A stretch of DNA of 61,226 nt, taken from contig NZ_SMKO01000033.1 in the NCBI RefSeq assembly GCF_004348685.1, forward strand, positions 1 through 61,226, given 5' to 3'. Every line of letters begins with the position of its first letter. The stretch's first letter is position 1. The notes below the pieces were generated by a model. The model did no database searches and was not told the origin of the DNA. It saw only the letters and a program-made list of their open reading frames with translations. Positions 14,862 through 23,821 of this stretch are shown piece by piece. This DNA is from Nonomuraea deserti. GTDB lineage: Bacteria; Actinomycetota; Actinomycetes; Streptosporangiales; Streptosporangiaceae. Both the position numbers and the translations under genes were made by a program.

Positions 14862-17435
14862 TCAAAGGGGGTCCGGCAAGGTGCAGTGGAACTCGTGCCG
14901 TCCGGGGCCGGCCTCGAAAGCGGGCTCTCCGGGCAGGTCGACGATGGCGGTCGTGTTCTGCGGGACGCGGACGGCGACGGTCAGCCGCTCCCCGTCGCGC
15001 CGCCAGTGCACCTCCGCCTCGCCGTAGGGGGTGTGGTGGGCGGCGCGGGCGTGGGTGAGGCCGCCACCGGGACGCGGGCGGACGGAGATGCGGCGGTAGC
15101 CGGGTCCGGCCGGGGCGAGACCGGCCACGGTGCGGTGCATCCAGTCCGCGACCGCGCCGAGCGCGTAGTGATTGAAAGAGGTCATCTCCCCCGGGTTGAC
15201 CGAGCCGTCGGGCAGCATGCTGTCCCAGCGCTCCCAGATCGTGGTGGCGCCCATCGTCACCGGATACAGCCAGGACGGGCGGTTGCGCTGGGTCAGCAGC
15301 CGGTAGGCGGTGTCGTAGGCGCCGACCGAGCACAGGGCGTCGCAGATGAGCGGCGTGCCGACGAAGCCGGTGCCGATGCGGTGGTCGTCGCCGGCGACGA
15401 GCTCGACGAGGCGGCGTCCGGCGCGTTCGCGCTGTTCGGGGCCATCGAACAGGTCCACGGTCAAGGCGAGGGCGTAGGCGGTCTGGGTGTCGCAGGCCAG
15501 CCGGCCGGACGGGGTGACGAACTCGCGGCGGAAGGCCGTCCGCACGTGCCCGGCCAGCTCGGCGTAGCGGGCGGCGTCGGCGTCATGGCCGAGCAGCGCC
15601 GCCGCGTCCGCCACGACCTGAGCCGACCAGGCGTGGTAGGCGGTGGCGACGAGCGCCCGGTCGGTACGCGCCTTGCCGGGGTTGTCCGCGGGCGCGGCCG
15701 GGTCGAGCCAGTCGCCGAACTGGAAGCCCTCGTCCCACAGGTGGTCCCTGGTGAGGGAGGCGACCTGGTCCACCCACGCGGTCATGCTCGGGTACTGGCG
15801 CCGCAGCAGGCCGAGGTCGCCGGTGCGTTCATAGAGCGTCCACGGGACGAGCACGGCGGCGTCACCCCAGGCGGCTGTCGGGGAGACGCCGAACACCAGC
15901 GGCACCCACGGCACGTAGTGCGGCACGGTGCCCACCTGGGCCTGCTCGGCGGCCAGGTCGGCCAGCCACGACGACAGCGGCCCCGCGCAGTCGTACAGGA
16001 AGGCGGCGGCGGGGGCGAAGACCTGGATGTCGCCGGTCCAGCCGAGCCGCTCGTCGCGCTGCGGGCAGTCGGTGGGCAGGTCGACGTAGTTGCCTCGCAT
16101 GCTCCAGACCACGTTGTCGTGCAGCCGGTTCAGCAGCGGGTCGGAACACTCGAACGCGCCGACGGGCCGCATATCGGTGTGACAGACCACGGCCACCACG
16201 TCAGCCGGGTCGAACGCCCCGGGCCAGCCGTCGATCTGCGCGTAGCGGAAGCCGTGCGTGGTGAAGCGGGGCTCGAAGGTCTCCGGCTCGGCGTCGCCGC
16301 GCAGCGTGTAGCGGTCCTCGGCGGCGGCCGCGCGCAGCGGGCGTACGGCGAGGGCGCCGTTCTCCAGGACCTCGGCGTGGCGCAGGGTGACGGTGTGCCC
16401 GGCCGGGCCCTGCACGCGGATGCGCAGGCGGCCGACGAGATTCTGGCCGAAGTCCACCAGGGTCTCGCCGTTCGGGCCGGTCAGCACCTCGGTGGGGGAC
16501 AGCGTCTGGATACGGCGCACGGGCGGGCCCGTGGGCGCGACCAGCAGCGCCGGATCGTGGGAGAGGGCGTCGGCGGGCAGCCAGGAGGAGTCGTCGAAGC
16601 CGGGCTCGGACCAGCCCGCGGGATGCCGGCGCGCGTCGTGTTTCTCCCCGTCGTACAGGCCGGCCTCGGTGACCGGGCCGGAGGCGCAGCGCCACTCGTC
16701 ATCGGTGACGATCACGTCGGTGGTGCCGTCGATGTAGGCGATCTCGAGCCGCGCGATGAGGGCGGTGCGCTCGCCGTAGATGTCGCTCTTGCCGCCGCCG
16801 AAGCCGACGCGGCCCCGGTACCAGCCGTCGGCGAGGGTGGCGCCGATGGCGTTGGCGCCCTCGCGAAGCAGGCCGGTGACGTCGTGGGTGCGGTAGCGCA
16901 GGCGGTGGTGGTAGCTGGTCCAGCCGGGGGCGAGCACGTCGTCGCCGACCACTCGACCGTTGATCTCGGCCTCGTAGACGCCGTGGGCCGTGATGTAGAG
17001 GCGGGCGCGCTCGATCGGGGCGCGCAGGGTGAAGCCGCGGCGCAGCAGGAGCGCGGGGCCGTCGGGCGCGCTGAGCAGTTCCGGCGGTGGCGCGGCGGCC
17101 GTGGCATGCCAGTCGGCGGGGTCCAGCAGGCCGGTTTCCACGTGCGACCACGCGCTCCAGTCGCTGGCGGAGCCGTCGGCGCCGTGCACCCGTACCCGTG
17201 CGGCGCGCCGTTCCCGCGAACCCAGCGGCGCGCCGGGCCACGGCACGAGCGCGGACTCGTTCGACTCGACCCGGCCGGTGGACAGGCCGTCGCCGAGTTC
17301 GATCTCGTATGCCTGCTGGGCCCAGTCCGGGATGTCCGTCGTGACGGTCCAGGACAGGCGCGGTTCGGGTTCGCCGATGCCGAGGGGGTCACGGTGGTGT
17401 TCGAAGGCAGGGGCGGAAACGTGCAGAGAGGTCAT
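14862..17435 (-). CDS. Alpha-L-rhamnosidase (GH78)
   Basis: 857 aa, typical for bacterial GH78. N-terminal beta-sandwich domains (LSWTVTTDIPDWAQQAYEIEL near residue 30; the substrate-side domain with ARLYITAHGVYEAEINGRVV). The (alpha/alpha)6 catalytic domain contains DCPQRDERLGWTGDIQVFAP, the segment with the catalytic acidic residues, and later TTIWERWDSMLPDGSVNPGEM. A C-terminal beta-sandwich follows. There is no signal peptide, so it acts on imported rhamnosyl oligosaccharides or glycosides, in line with the ABC importer next to it. The ATG at 17435 is 1 bp after the permease stop, so it is the last gene of the four-gene operon. Confidence 0.93.
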   Translation of the reverse strand: MTSLHVSAPAFEHHRDPLGIGEPEPRLSWTVTTDIPDWAQQAYEIELGDGLSTGRVESNESALVPWPGAPLGSRERRAARVRVHGADGSASDWSAWSHVETGLLDPADWHATAAAPPPELLSAPDGPALLLRRGFTLRAPIERARLYITAHGVYEAEINGRVVGDDVLAPGWTSYHHRLRYRTHDVTGLLREGANAIGATLADGWYRGRVGFGGGKSDIYGERTALIARLEIAYIDGTTDVIVTDDEWRCASGPVTEAGLYDGEKHDARRHPAGWSEPGFDDSSWLPADALSHDPALLVAPTGPPVRRIQTLSPTEVLTGPNGETLVDFGQNLVGRLRIRVQGPAGHTVTLRHAEVLENGALAVRPLRAAAAEDRYTLRGDAEPETFEPRFTTHGFRYAQIDGWPGAFDPADVVAVVCHTDMRPVGAFECSDPLLNRLHDNVVWSMRGNYVDLPTDCPQRDERLGWTGDIQVFAPAAAFLYDCAGPLSSWLADLAAEQAQVGTVPHYVPWVPLVFGVSPTAAWGDAAVLVPWTLYERTGDLGLLRRQYPSMTAWVDQVASLTRDHLWDEGFQFGDWLDPAAPADNPGKARTDRALVATAYHAWSAQVVADAAALLGHDADAARYAELAGHVRTAFRREFVTPSGRLACDTQTAYALALTVDLFDGPEQRERAGRRLVELVAGDDHRIGTGFVGTPLICDALCSVGAYDTAYRLLTQRNRPSWLYPVTMGATTIWERWDSMLPDGSVNPGEMTSFNHYALGAVADWMHRTVAGLAPAGPGYRRISVRPRPGGGLTHARAAHHTPYGEAEVHWRRDGERLTVAVRVPQNTTAIVDLPGEPAFEAGPGRHEFHCTLPDPL

Positions 17436-17436
17436 G

Positions 17437-18264
17437 TCATCCCTTGATGGCACCGGCGGTCATGCCGGCGACGATCTTGCGGTTGAAGAAGACGAACAGC
17501 ACCAGCGGGGGGATCGTGATCAGGACGATGTCCATGAACAGCAGGTTCCACTGGGTGTTGTACTGGCTCTGGAAGTTGTAGAGGGTGACCTGCACGGTGG
17601 CGTTCTCGTCGCCGGGTAGCAGGTAGAGCGGGTTGACGAAGTCGTTGAAGATGTTGACCGAGCTGACCAGGATGACCGTGATGGTCACCGGCCGCAGCAG
17701 CGGGAAGATCACCCGGAAGAACAGCCGCATGCCGCTGCAGCCGTCGATCTGGGCGGCCTCGTCCAGCTCGCGCGGGATGGCCGCGACGAACGCGCGGAAC
17801 AGCAGCATCGCGAACGACAGATTGAAGGCCACTTCCGCGAGGATCATCCCGGGCAGCGTCTTGAACAGGCCGAGCGCCTGCAGCAGCCAGATCGTCGGCA
17901 CCACCGCGGGCGGGATGATCAGCCCCGACAGGACGAGGAAGTCGGCCAGCTTCGCGACCTTGCCCGGGCGGCGCTGCAGGACGAACGAGGCCATGGCGGC
18001 GAAAACGACGAGCAGGGCGACCGAGGCGACGGTGATGATGGTGCTGTTGACGTAGGCGCGCAGCAGCACGTAGTCGCGCGCCTCGATCACGGCCATGAAG
18101 TTCTCGACGACCGGCCAGCTGGTGGGCCAGGCGAAGTCCAGGTCGATGGCCTGTTCCGGGTCCTTGACGGCGGTCAGCAGCATGAGCCCGAACGGGACCA
18201 GGAAGATCGCGGTGGCCAGGACCAGCGCGACGACCTCGCCGCTGAGCCTTCTCAGTGCTGTCAT
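17437..18264 (-). CDS. Carbohydrate ABC transporter permease, MalG type
   Basis: 275 aa with six membrane helices. The EAA loop of the MalG group is visible as RELDEAAQIDGCSGMRLFFR (about residues 180-199). N-terminal SGEVVALVLATAIFLVPFGL is the first helix. Start ATG overlaps the stop of the partner permease by 4 bp (ATGA). Together with the 18261 permease it forms the membrane channel of a sugar importer. No ATPase gene is present, as is usual in actinobacteria, where a shared MsiK-type ATPase serves these systems (established for streptomycetes; inference here). Confidence 0.92.
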   Translation of the reverse strand: MTALRRLSGEVVALVLATAIFLVPFGLMLLTAVKDPEQAIDLDFAWPTSWPVVENFMAVIEARDYVLLRAYVNSTIITVASVALLVVFAAMASFVLQRRPGKVAKLADFLVLSGLIIPPAVVPTIWLLQALGLFKTLPGMILAEVAFNLSFAMLLFRAFVAAIPRELDEAAQIDGCSGMRLFFRVIFPLLRPVTITVILVSSVNIFNDFVNPLYLLPGDENATVQVTLYNFQSQYNTQWNLLFMDIVLITIPPLVLFVFFNRKIVAGMTAGAIKG

Positions 18265-19199
18265 GCGGTGACCTGCCTCTTGCCGAGGAAGTAGTTGAGC
18301 GGCACGGCGATGGCCGTGACGACGATGAAGAGGATCACGTTGCCGGCGGTCGACAGGCCGAAGAAGCCGGCCTGGTACTGCTTGTAGATGATCGAGGCGA
18401 TGGTGTCGCTGGTGAAGCCGGGGCCGCCGCGGGTCATCGTCCAGATGAGGTCGAACGAGCGCAGCCCGCCGACGAACGACAGGATGATCACCGAGTAGGT
18501 GGCCGGCCAGGACAGCGGCAGCGTGACGTGCCGGAAGCGGTGCCAGGCGCCGCCGCCATCCACCGCGACGGCCTGGTAGTACTCGCGCGGGATGGTCATG
18601 ATGCCGGCGATGTAGATGACGGTGGCCAGGCCGACGCCCTTCCACACGTCCACCAGCGCGACCGACAGCAGCGCGGTGGCGGCGTCGCCGAGCCAGTCGC
18701 GGCCGTCGACGCCGACCAGCGCGAGGGCCTGGTTGACCAGGCCGGTCTGCGGTTTGAGCAGCATGGCGAAGGTGATGCCGACCGCGACCGTGGAGACCAG
18801 CGTCGGGAAGAACACCACCGAGCGCAGGAATCCGCGCAGCCGCAGCCTGCCGGTGAGCAGTACGCCGAGCAGCAGCCCGAGCACGACCTTGAGGCCGCTG
18901 GTGACGACGGCGTAGATGATCGTGTTCTGGAAGCCGATGCGCAGGTTCTGCTCGGCCAGGAAGTCGCGGAAGTTCTGCAGACCGACGAACTCGCTGTCGA
19001 ACAACGTCCAACGGGTGAGCGCGAAGTAAAAGGCCATCGCCGTCGGCACCAGGAAGATGACCAGGAACACGACCGCGGCGGGCAGGTAGAGCGCGTACGG
19101 GTAGGCCGCGTCGCGCCGGCGGCGGGAGGCGCGGGCGTGCGCCCGCCCGGGTGCCGGGCCGGGCCCCATGCGGGGCCCGGTGTCCTGCGTGGTCACCAC
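18261..19199 (-). CDS. Carbohydrate ABC transporter permease, MalF type
   Basis: 312 aa, six membrane helices after a basic N-terminus (RASRRRRDAAYPYALYLPAA). The MalF-type EAA loop reads PREYYQAVAVDGGGAWHRFR, followed by HVTLPLSWPATYSVI. GTG start at 19199, overlapping the end of the binding-protein gene by 7 bp. Partner of the 17437 permease in a probable rhamnoside importer. Confidence 0.92.
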   Translation of the reverse strand: MVTTQDTGPRMGPGPAPGRAHARASRRRRDAAYPYALYLPAAVVFLVIFLVPTAMAFYFALTRWTLFDSEFVGLQNFRDFLAEQNLRIGFQNTIIYAVVTSGLKVVLGLLLGVLLTGRLRLRGFLRSVVFFPTLVSTVAVGITFAMLLKPQTGLVNQALALVGVDGRDWLGDAATALLSVALVDVWKGVGLATVIYIAGIMTIPREYYQAVAVDGGGAWHRFRHVTLPLSWPATYSVIILSFVGGLRSFDLIWTMTRGGPGFTSDTIASIIYKQYQAGFFGLSTAGNVILFIVVTAIAVPLNYFLGKRQVTA

Positions 19200-20500
19200 C
19201 CTGCCAACCCCAGCTGCTTGGCCTGCTTCTCGACGTCCTTGTCGTACTGGGCGGCCCCCTCGGCGGCCGGGGTCAGGCCGGAGCCGACGGCGACCGTGAT
19301 CTGCTCCAGCGACGGGCCCTTCACCGGCGAGACGAACTCCAGCGCCGGCGCCGTGGTGCCCTCGTCCACGTAGGCCTGCAGGTCCTTGGCCGCCTGGATG
19401 GCGTCGTCGGGCAGCTCGGCCCCGGTGATCCGGTACGGCCCGGCAGGCGGCACGGCCTTGGTGACGGCGTCGGCGGCGGCCGGCGAGGCGACGAAGGCCA
19501 GGAACTTCTTGGCCGCCTCCAGGTTCTCGGTGGTCTTGGCGATGTAGACGCCGGCCGGCTCCCAGATCGTGGCGCCGTTCTTGGCGGCGTCAGTGCCGGG
19601 GATGCCGAAGAAGCCGATGTCGGTGGCCGCCTGGGGCATGGTGGCGACGAACGGCGGGAGCTGGGCGCTCAGCATCGGGTAGTGCGCGCCCTTGCCCTCG
19701 GCCAGCAGCTTCATGCCCTGGTCGGCGGTGGCCGAGCCGAAGCCCTCCTGCAGGTAGCCCTTGGCGTGCACCTCGGCCAGGTGGTCGAAGCCGGCCTGGG
19801 CGGCGGGGGTGGTGGCGAACTTGGCCTTGTTGGCCGTGTAGTCCTGAGCGAAGGTCGGCACCGCCGCCTGCACGTTGTAGTAGTCGCCCAGCACGAACAG
19901 CTGCGAGGTCCAGGTGTCCTTGAACGTGCCGATCACCGGCGCGATACCGGCTGCCTTGATCTTGTCGCTGTTGGCCACGAAGTCGGCCCAGGTCTTGGGC
20001 ACCTCCAGCTTGAGCTGCTCGTAGACCTTGCGGTTGTAGAGAATGCCGCCGCCCATGGCGGTGCCGCCGGGCACGCCGTAGACCTTGCCCTCCTGGCTGA
20101 CCACGGGCAGGAAGTCCTTGGCCACGTTGGCCAGCACCGGGTCGCCGGTGAGGTCGACCATGGTCTGCGCGGGGTTGAGCGCCTGCAGCAGCGACCCGGA
20201 GTTGTACCAGAACACATCCGACATGTCGCCCGTCGACAGCCGGGTCTTGACGATGTTGTCGCCCTCGCTGCCTCCGGGCCGAGTCTCGGTCTCGATCTTG
20301 ATAGTGGGATTGGCCTGCATGAACGTGTCCGCGAGCGCCTTGGCGGTGTCCACGGTGGCCGGGCTGTTGTCGATGAGGAACTTCAAGGTGACCGAGCCGG
20401 CGGCGGCGGTTCCCGAATCGGAGCCCGAGCCGCACGAGGTCAGGGCCGCCATCGCGAGAACGGCAAGGGCCGCTCCCGTCATGCGGTGCGAGGTCTTCAC
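19193..20500 (-). CDS. Extracellular sugar-binding lipoprotein of the rhamnoside ABC importer
   Basis: 435 aa. Lipoprotein signal peptide with lipobox A-L-T-S-C (Cys23), then a family-1 solute-binding fold (TLKFLIDNSPATVDTAKALA, VFWYNSGSLLQALNP, VPGGTAMGGGILYNRKVYEQ, PKTWADFVANSDKIKAAGI). Anchored outside the membrane, it should capture a rhamnose-containing sugar, judged from the GH78 gene in the same operon. GTG start at 20500; a LacI-type operator lies 19 bp upstream. Confidence 0.93.
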   Translation of the reverse strand: MKTSHRMTGAALAVLAMAALTSCGSGSDSGTAAAGSVTLKFLIDNSPATVDTAKALADTFMQANPTIKIETETRPGGSEGDNIVKTRLSTGDMSDVFWYNSGSLLQALNPAQTMVDLTGDPVLANVAKDFLPVVSQEGKVYGVPGGTAMGGGILYNRKVYEQLKLEVPKTWADFVANSDKIKAAGIAPVIGTFKDTWTSQLFVLGDYYNVQAAVPTFAQDYTANKAKFATTPAAQAGFDHLAEVHAKGYLQEGFGSATADQGMKLLAEGKGAHYPMLSAQLPPFVATMPQAATDIGFFGIPGTDAAKNGATIWEPAGVYIAKTTENLEAAKKFLAFVASPAAADAVTKAVPPAGPYRITGAELPDDAIQAAKDLQAYVDEGTTAPALEFVSPVKGPSLEQITVAVGSGLTPAAEGAAQYDKDVEKQAKQLGLAGW

Positions 20501-20518
20501 AACGCCCCTCCGGGTTCG

Positions 20519-20532
20519 TTGAAACGATTTAA
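20519..20532. promoter_or_regulatory. LacI-type operator of the rhamnoside operon
   Basis: TTGAAACGATTTAA has the TTxAAxCGxTTxAA symmetry around a central CG that LacI/GalR proteins recognise. It lies just upstream of the binding-protein gene, where a repressor could block the operon promoter. Confidence 0.7.
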
Positions 20533-20654
20533 GCGCCCCCCGATGCGAGTTAACGTAGGCGGTACCTGGCAGGCCGTCAAGAGTTTCCTTGGGGAACGGT
20601 CCCCTATCGTGACTGTTGTGAACAGGGGCTCAGCCATCCTTCAGATCGAAAAGA

Positions 20655-20670
20655 TGGGTAACGTTACCCA
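20655..20670. promoter_or_regulatory. LacI autoregulatory operator candidate
   Basis: TGGGTAACGTTACCCA is a perfect 16-bp palindrome with a central CG, 42 bp upstream of the LacI-family start codon. Its flanks differ from the 20519 site, but both share the xAACGxTT-like core. Confidence 0.65.
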
Positions 20671-20711
20671 CCACGTCGGACCCATAGAATCGACTGGACG
20701 GAAGGTGGCAC

Positions 20712-21761
20712 ATGGTCACACGAGACCGGCGGCGCAGGGTGACCATCACCGACGTGGCCGAGCACGCCCAGGTCTCCACCACAGCGGTGTCGAAAGTGCT
20801 GCGCAACGCCTACGGCGTCAGCGAGGCCATGCGGCTCAAGGTGCAGGCCGCCATCGACGAACTCGGCTACCGCCCCCACAACGCGGCCCGGGCCATGCGC
20901 GGGCGCACCTTCACCATCGGCGTGCTCCTGCCGCACATCCGCAACCCCTTCTTCGCCGACATCCTCGACGGCCTGACAGATGAGATCTCCGCCAGCGGCT
21001 ACCAAGCGATCATGGTCCAGAGCGGCGGCAACGACCCCGCGGCAGAGCGTCGGGCCAGTGACGCGCTGGTCGACCGGCAGGTGGACGGCGTCCTCTGGGT
21101 CGCCCCGGTCTGCCCGAGAGGACAACTGGAGAAACTCGCGAAGGACATCCCCCTCGTCGTGCTCGGCCGCCACGACCGCTCGGCGCTGTACGACTGCGTG
21201 CTCGACGACGACGAGGTCGGCGCCGAGCTCGTGGTCGAGCACCTCATCGCGCTCGGCCATCGCCGCATCGCGCACATCACGCAGAAGGACACCGTCGGGG
21301 GCCGCACTGCCCTGCTGCACACGATCAGGGCCGCGACCTACGAGCGGATGATGACCGAGCACGGCCTGGCCGACCACATCGCCATCGCCGCCACCTCCTA
21401 CACGGAGGAAGGCGGCTACGACGGCGCGCGCGAGCTGCTGGTTCGCGACCCCCGCCCCACGGCCATCTTCGCCGGCGCCGACCAGGCCGCCTTCGGCGCC
21501 CTCGCGGCCGTTCACGAGGCGGGCCTGAGCGTGCCCGGCGACATCTCGGTGGCGGGCTACGACAACGCACGCCTGACCGGCCTCGCGCACGTGGCGCTGA
21601 CCAGCGTCGACCAGGACGGCGCCATCATGGGCCAGACCGCCGGCCGGCTGCTGCTCGAACGCATCGCCGGCCGTACCGCCGCGGTCCGCTTCTCCGTCAC
21701 CCCGACCCTTGTGGCCCGCCGTTCCACGGCATCCCCGGGCCCGTCCCTGCTCGGCGAGTAA
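20712..21761 (+). CDS. LacI/GalR-family repressor of the rhamnoside operon
   Basis: 349 aa. N-terminal LacI HTH VTITDVAEHAQVSTTAVSKV and hinge helix YRPHNAARAMRG, then a periplasmic-binding-like sugar-sensing domain (TFTIGVLLPHIRNPFFADIL; AIFAGADQAAFGALAAVHEAGLSVPGDISVAGYD). ATG preceded by GGAAGGTGG. Divergent from the sugar operon with two operator palindromes in the gap, so local control by rhamnose or a derivative is the likely role. Confidence 0.92.
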   Translation: MVTRDRRRRVTITDVAEHAQVSTTAVSKVLRNAYGVSEAMRLKVQAAIDELGYRPHNAARAMRGRTFTIGVLLPHIRNPFFADILDGLTDEISASGYQAIMVQSGGNDPAAERRASDALVDRQVDGVLWVAPVCPRGQLEKLAKDIPLVVLGRHDRSALYDCVLDDDEVGAELVVEHLIALGHRRIAHITQKDTVGGRTALLHTIRAATYERMMTEHGLADHIAIAATSYTEEGGYDGARELLVRDPRPTAIFAGADQAAFGALAAVHEAGLSVPGDISVAGYDNARLTGLAHVALTSVDQDGAIMGQTAGRLLLERIAGRTAAVRFSVTPTLVARRSTASPGPSLLGE

Positions 21762-21802
21762 CGCGTTGGCCTGGGCGAACACCGTCTTCACGGCGTAGCG
21801 CC

Positions 21803-22063
21803 TTACCGGCCGCAGTCTTTGAAGCCCTGCCGGTAACCCTTCTGCCATCCGGTGGTGTACTCCTCGGAGCCGAAGGCGGTGGCGGCGCCGGGGCAGCCGT
21901 TGCGGCAGTCTTGAACGCCTCGGCGGTAACCCTCCGTGATACCCGCCTGGCACTCCTGATCGCACGGATCGGGGCTGCGCGACAGCGCGACGGCGTTCGC
22001 GGGGCCGAGGGCGATGGCGACGAAGACGGCGCAGGGCAGCAGGCGGTGCCGGGTACGCGACAA
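21803..22063 (-). CDS. Small secreted cysteine-rich protein with GYRxGxxDC repeats
   Basis: 86 aa from a TTG at 22063, chosen because GAGAGGAG sits 6 bp upstream and a signal peptide follows at once (RHRLLPCAVFVAIALGP, cleavage near ANAVA). The mature 55 residues have five cysteines (DPCDQEC, QDCRNGC, KDCGR) and two related units, GYRRGVQDC and GYRQGFKDC. I do not recognise the family. The first of three adjacent leftward genes for small exported proteins. Confidence 0.6.
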   Translation of the reverse strand: MSRTRHRLLPCAVFVAIALGPANAVALSRSPDPCDQECQAGITEGYRRGVQDCRNGCPGAATAFGSEEYTTGWQKGYRQGFKDCGR

Positions 22064-22163
22064 CGTCGGCTCCTCTCGATCGTGGCGATGTTCCGGCAGG
22101 GCCGGCTGCTCGCGTGCCGCGACCCCGCGGGGCACCGTGCGGGCCCCGGCCTTTTCCGGCCGG

Positions 22164-22592
22164 TCACGAGTACAGGCGCACCTCTTCCTCCGGCTCGTCG
22201 CCGGTGTTGGCGCAGAGCCCGTGCGGGTCCGGGTCGTCGTCGCCCTGCCGGTCCTGGCACACCCAGGTCTGCCCGTCGACCTGCACCGTCAGGCCGGCGA
22301 ATCCGCTGGTCCCCGGCGCGCTGCCGTCCATGGCCGCCTTGGCCACCTTCCTGGCGGTCTCGCACGCCCCTTTTCGGTCGTGGACGCTCTTGGCCACCAC
22401 CGACAGCCCCACCGTGCCGCACTGGAACTCCTTGGCCGCGTCCTCTCCGGGCGCGGGGTCCCGTACGAACGGTGGGGAGGCGGCCGACCGGCTCTAGGGA
22501 ACGGCTGACGCGGCGGGCAGGGCGGCGGCGACGGTGGCGGAGATCCCCGCAGCCAGCAAGGCGACGGAGACGCGAATCGAGATCTTGCCCAT
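22164..22592 (-). pseudogene. Small secreted protein interrupted by an in-frame amber codon
   Basis: ATG at 22592 after AGGGGGAAG. Codons 1-32 encode a complete signal peptide (MGKISIRVSVALLAAGISAT then VAAALPAASA, cleavage near ASA-VP). Codon 33 is TAG (22494-22496). The same frame continues open for 110 codons to 22164, including FVRDPAPGEDAAKEFQCGTV, HDRKGACETARKVAKAAMDG and LTVQVDGQTWVCQDRQGDDD. The mature part resembles the next gene upstream (22677): ACxxA ... VxVQVDGxxWxCQ. It is either a nonsense pseudogene, a sequencing error or amber read-through. Confidence 0.65.
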
Positions 22593-22676
22593 CTGGAACA
22601 CTTCCCCCTGCGACGGTCCGGAGCGGGACAGGACGGTCTCAAGCCGGCGCGACGGCCAGATCCTGGAGCGGCTTCC

Positions 22677-23069
22677 TCAGCCCAGCGGCTGGAACTCCGA
22701 CAACGACAGCGTCTCCCCTTCGTGGGAGCATTCGACGTAAGCCTGGTCGACCTCCCTTTTCTGTACGCAGGCCCAGCCGGCGCCGTCGACCTGCACCGAG
22801 ACGGCCCGCTCCGCGCCGGCCGGCTGCGGAGCAGCGGCGTAGGCGCCGGCCACCGCCCCGGCCTCGGCGCACGCCTGGGCCATCTCCTGGTCGCTCTGCA
22901 TCGTCATCTTCAGCCCGCCGGGCCCCTGCCCGCAGGCGAAGAGGTCACAAGCCGCGGGCCGGCCGGACGAGGCCGACACCGCCGGGGACAGGCCACCGGT
23001 GACGACGAGCGCCCCCGCAGCCAGGAGGGCGGAGGAGACGCGGATGAGGATTGTTCGCGTAGCCGGCAT
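22677..23069 (-). CDS. Small secreted protein, paralogue of the amber-interrupted gene
   Basis: 130 aa from ATG 23069 (GGGGGTG upstream). Signal peptide TRTILIRVSSALLAAGALVV with cleavage near AVSA. The mature part has paired cysteines (CDLFACG), a second block QEMAQACAEAGAVAGAY and the VSVQVDGAGWACVQKREVDQ segment, ending with a cysteine in VECSHEGE. Organisation and spacing match the gene at 22164-22592, including the G-rich Shine-Dalgarno followed by TGTTCCA, which points to a tandem duplication. Probably exported; function unknown. Confidence 0.6.
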   Translation of the reverse strand: MPATRTILIRVSSALLAAGALVVTGGLSPAVSASSGRPAACDLFACGQGPGGLKMTMQSDQEMAQACAEAGAVAGAYAAAPQPAGAERAVSVQVDGAGWACVQKREVDQAYVECSHEGETLSLSEFQPLG

Positions 23070-23280
23070 GTGGAACACCCCCGAAACGCTCGGAGTCGTT
23101 TCCGACCTCTCCAGCATGACCTGCCAGGCCGCTGCGCACGTCATGGGCGAGCGAGGAAAAGCCCTCGTCCACGAGGCGCGGACACTGGCGATCCAAACCC
23201 AACCGGCGCATCCGGTACGGGATGGCGGGCGTCCTGATCGCATGGCGGCAGGGCAGCGTGCGGGAGGGCTGTCACCCGGT

Positions 23281-23586
23281 TCAGCCGGGCGGCTCCGCCA
23301 GCCGCTCCGGCCGGGTCCAACCGGCCCAGCCGCGCTCGCGCATCAGCTCCCGCATCCGCTCCGACCGCGGGTTGGACTCGACGGCGAGAGCGTCGACAAG
23401 GTCGAGCGCCAGATCGTCGTGCGCCATCTCGCCGGCGGTGTGCGCCCGCTCGGCCCGGCCGGCCAGGATGTCGGCGACCTCCTCCAGACGCTGGTCGTCG
23501 CCTGCGTCGCTGTCCAACATCTCCGACAGGATCCGATAGAGCCGAACGAGTTGGGGGTCGTCGAGCTGCGCGAGTTTCCACGACAT
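23281..23586 (-). CDS. Small hypothetical protein, possible C-terminal remnant
   Basis: 101 aa, charged and helical (WKLAQLDDPQLVRLYRILSE, EEVADILAGRAERAHTAGEM, ALDLVDALAVESNPRSERMR). The coding-like frame continues upstream of the ATG as ILVAARWTDRIREV up to about 23627, where it meets an ABC-transporter fragment in another frame. So this is likely the 3' end of a longer gene, perhaps a regulator effector domain, that lost its 5' part; the ATG at 23586 may still serve as a start. The family is not recognised. Confidence 0.4.
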   Translation of the reverse strand: MSWKLAQLDDPQLVRLYRILSEMLDSDAGDDQRLEEVADILAGRAERAHTAGEMAHDDLALDLVDALAVESNPRSERMRELMRERGWAGWTRPERLAEPPG

Positions 23587-23626
23587 GACCTCGCGGATGC
23601 GGTCGGTCCAGCGAGCCGCGACCAGG

Positions 23627-23821
23627 ATCCAAGTCCTTCAGGTGCCACAACCTGGCGACCAGGACGAGGTTCTCCCGCCCGCTGAGGACCCCGTCGACCG
23701 CCGCGAACTGCCCGGTGAGACTGATGGACCCGCGTACGTCGGCGGCCTGGGTCGCGACGTCGAAGCCGTTGACACGGGCGGTCCCTGTGTCGGCCCTGAG
23801 CAGCGTGGACAGGATCCTCAG
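23627..23821 (-). pseudogene. Internal fragment of a DrrA-like ABC ATPase
   Basis: Minus-strand frame LRILSTLLRADTGTARVNGF, DVATQAADVRGSISLTGQFA, AVDGVLSGRENLVLVARLWH is the stretch that directly follows Walker A up to the Q-loop and SGRENL region of daunorubicin-resistance-type ATPases. Walker A itself, the signature motif and Walker B are missing. The left end meets the 23281 frame near a GGATCC, and the right end overlaps the MFS stop codon at 23818. This is a deletion scar. Confidence 0.7.

Noticed and set aside
18255..19373. Long plus-strand open frames opposite the sugar transporter and similar long opposite-strand frames throughout
   Set aside because: They are mirror frames of high-GC genes with low-complexity Arg/Gly/Gln/Asp-rich translations and no ribosome sites.
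14862..20500. Missing ATPase as evidence for a broken sugar importer
   Set aside because: Actinobacterial CUT1 importers commonly use one shared ATPase encoded elsewhere, so absence is normal.
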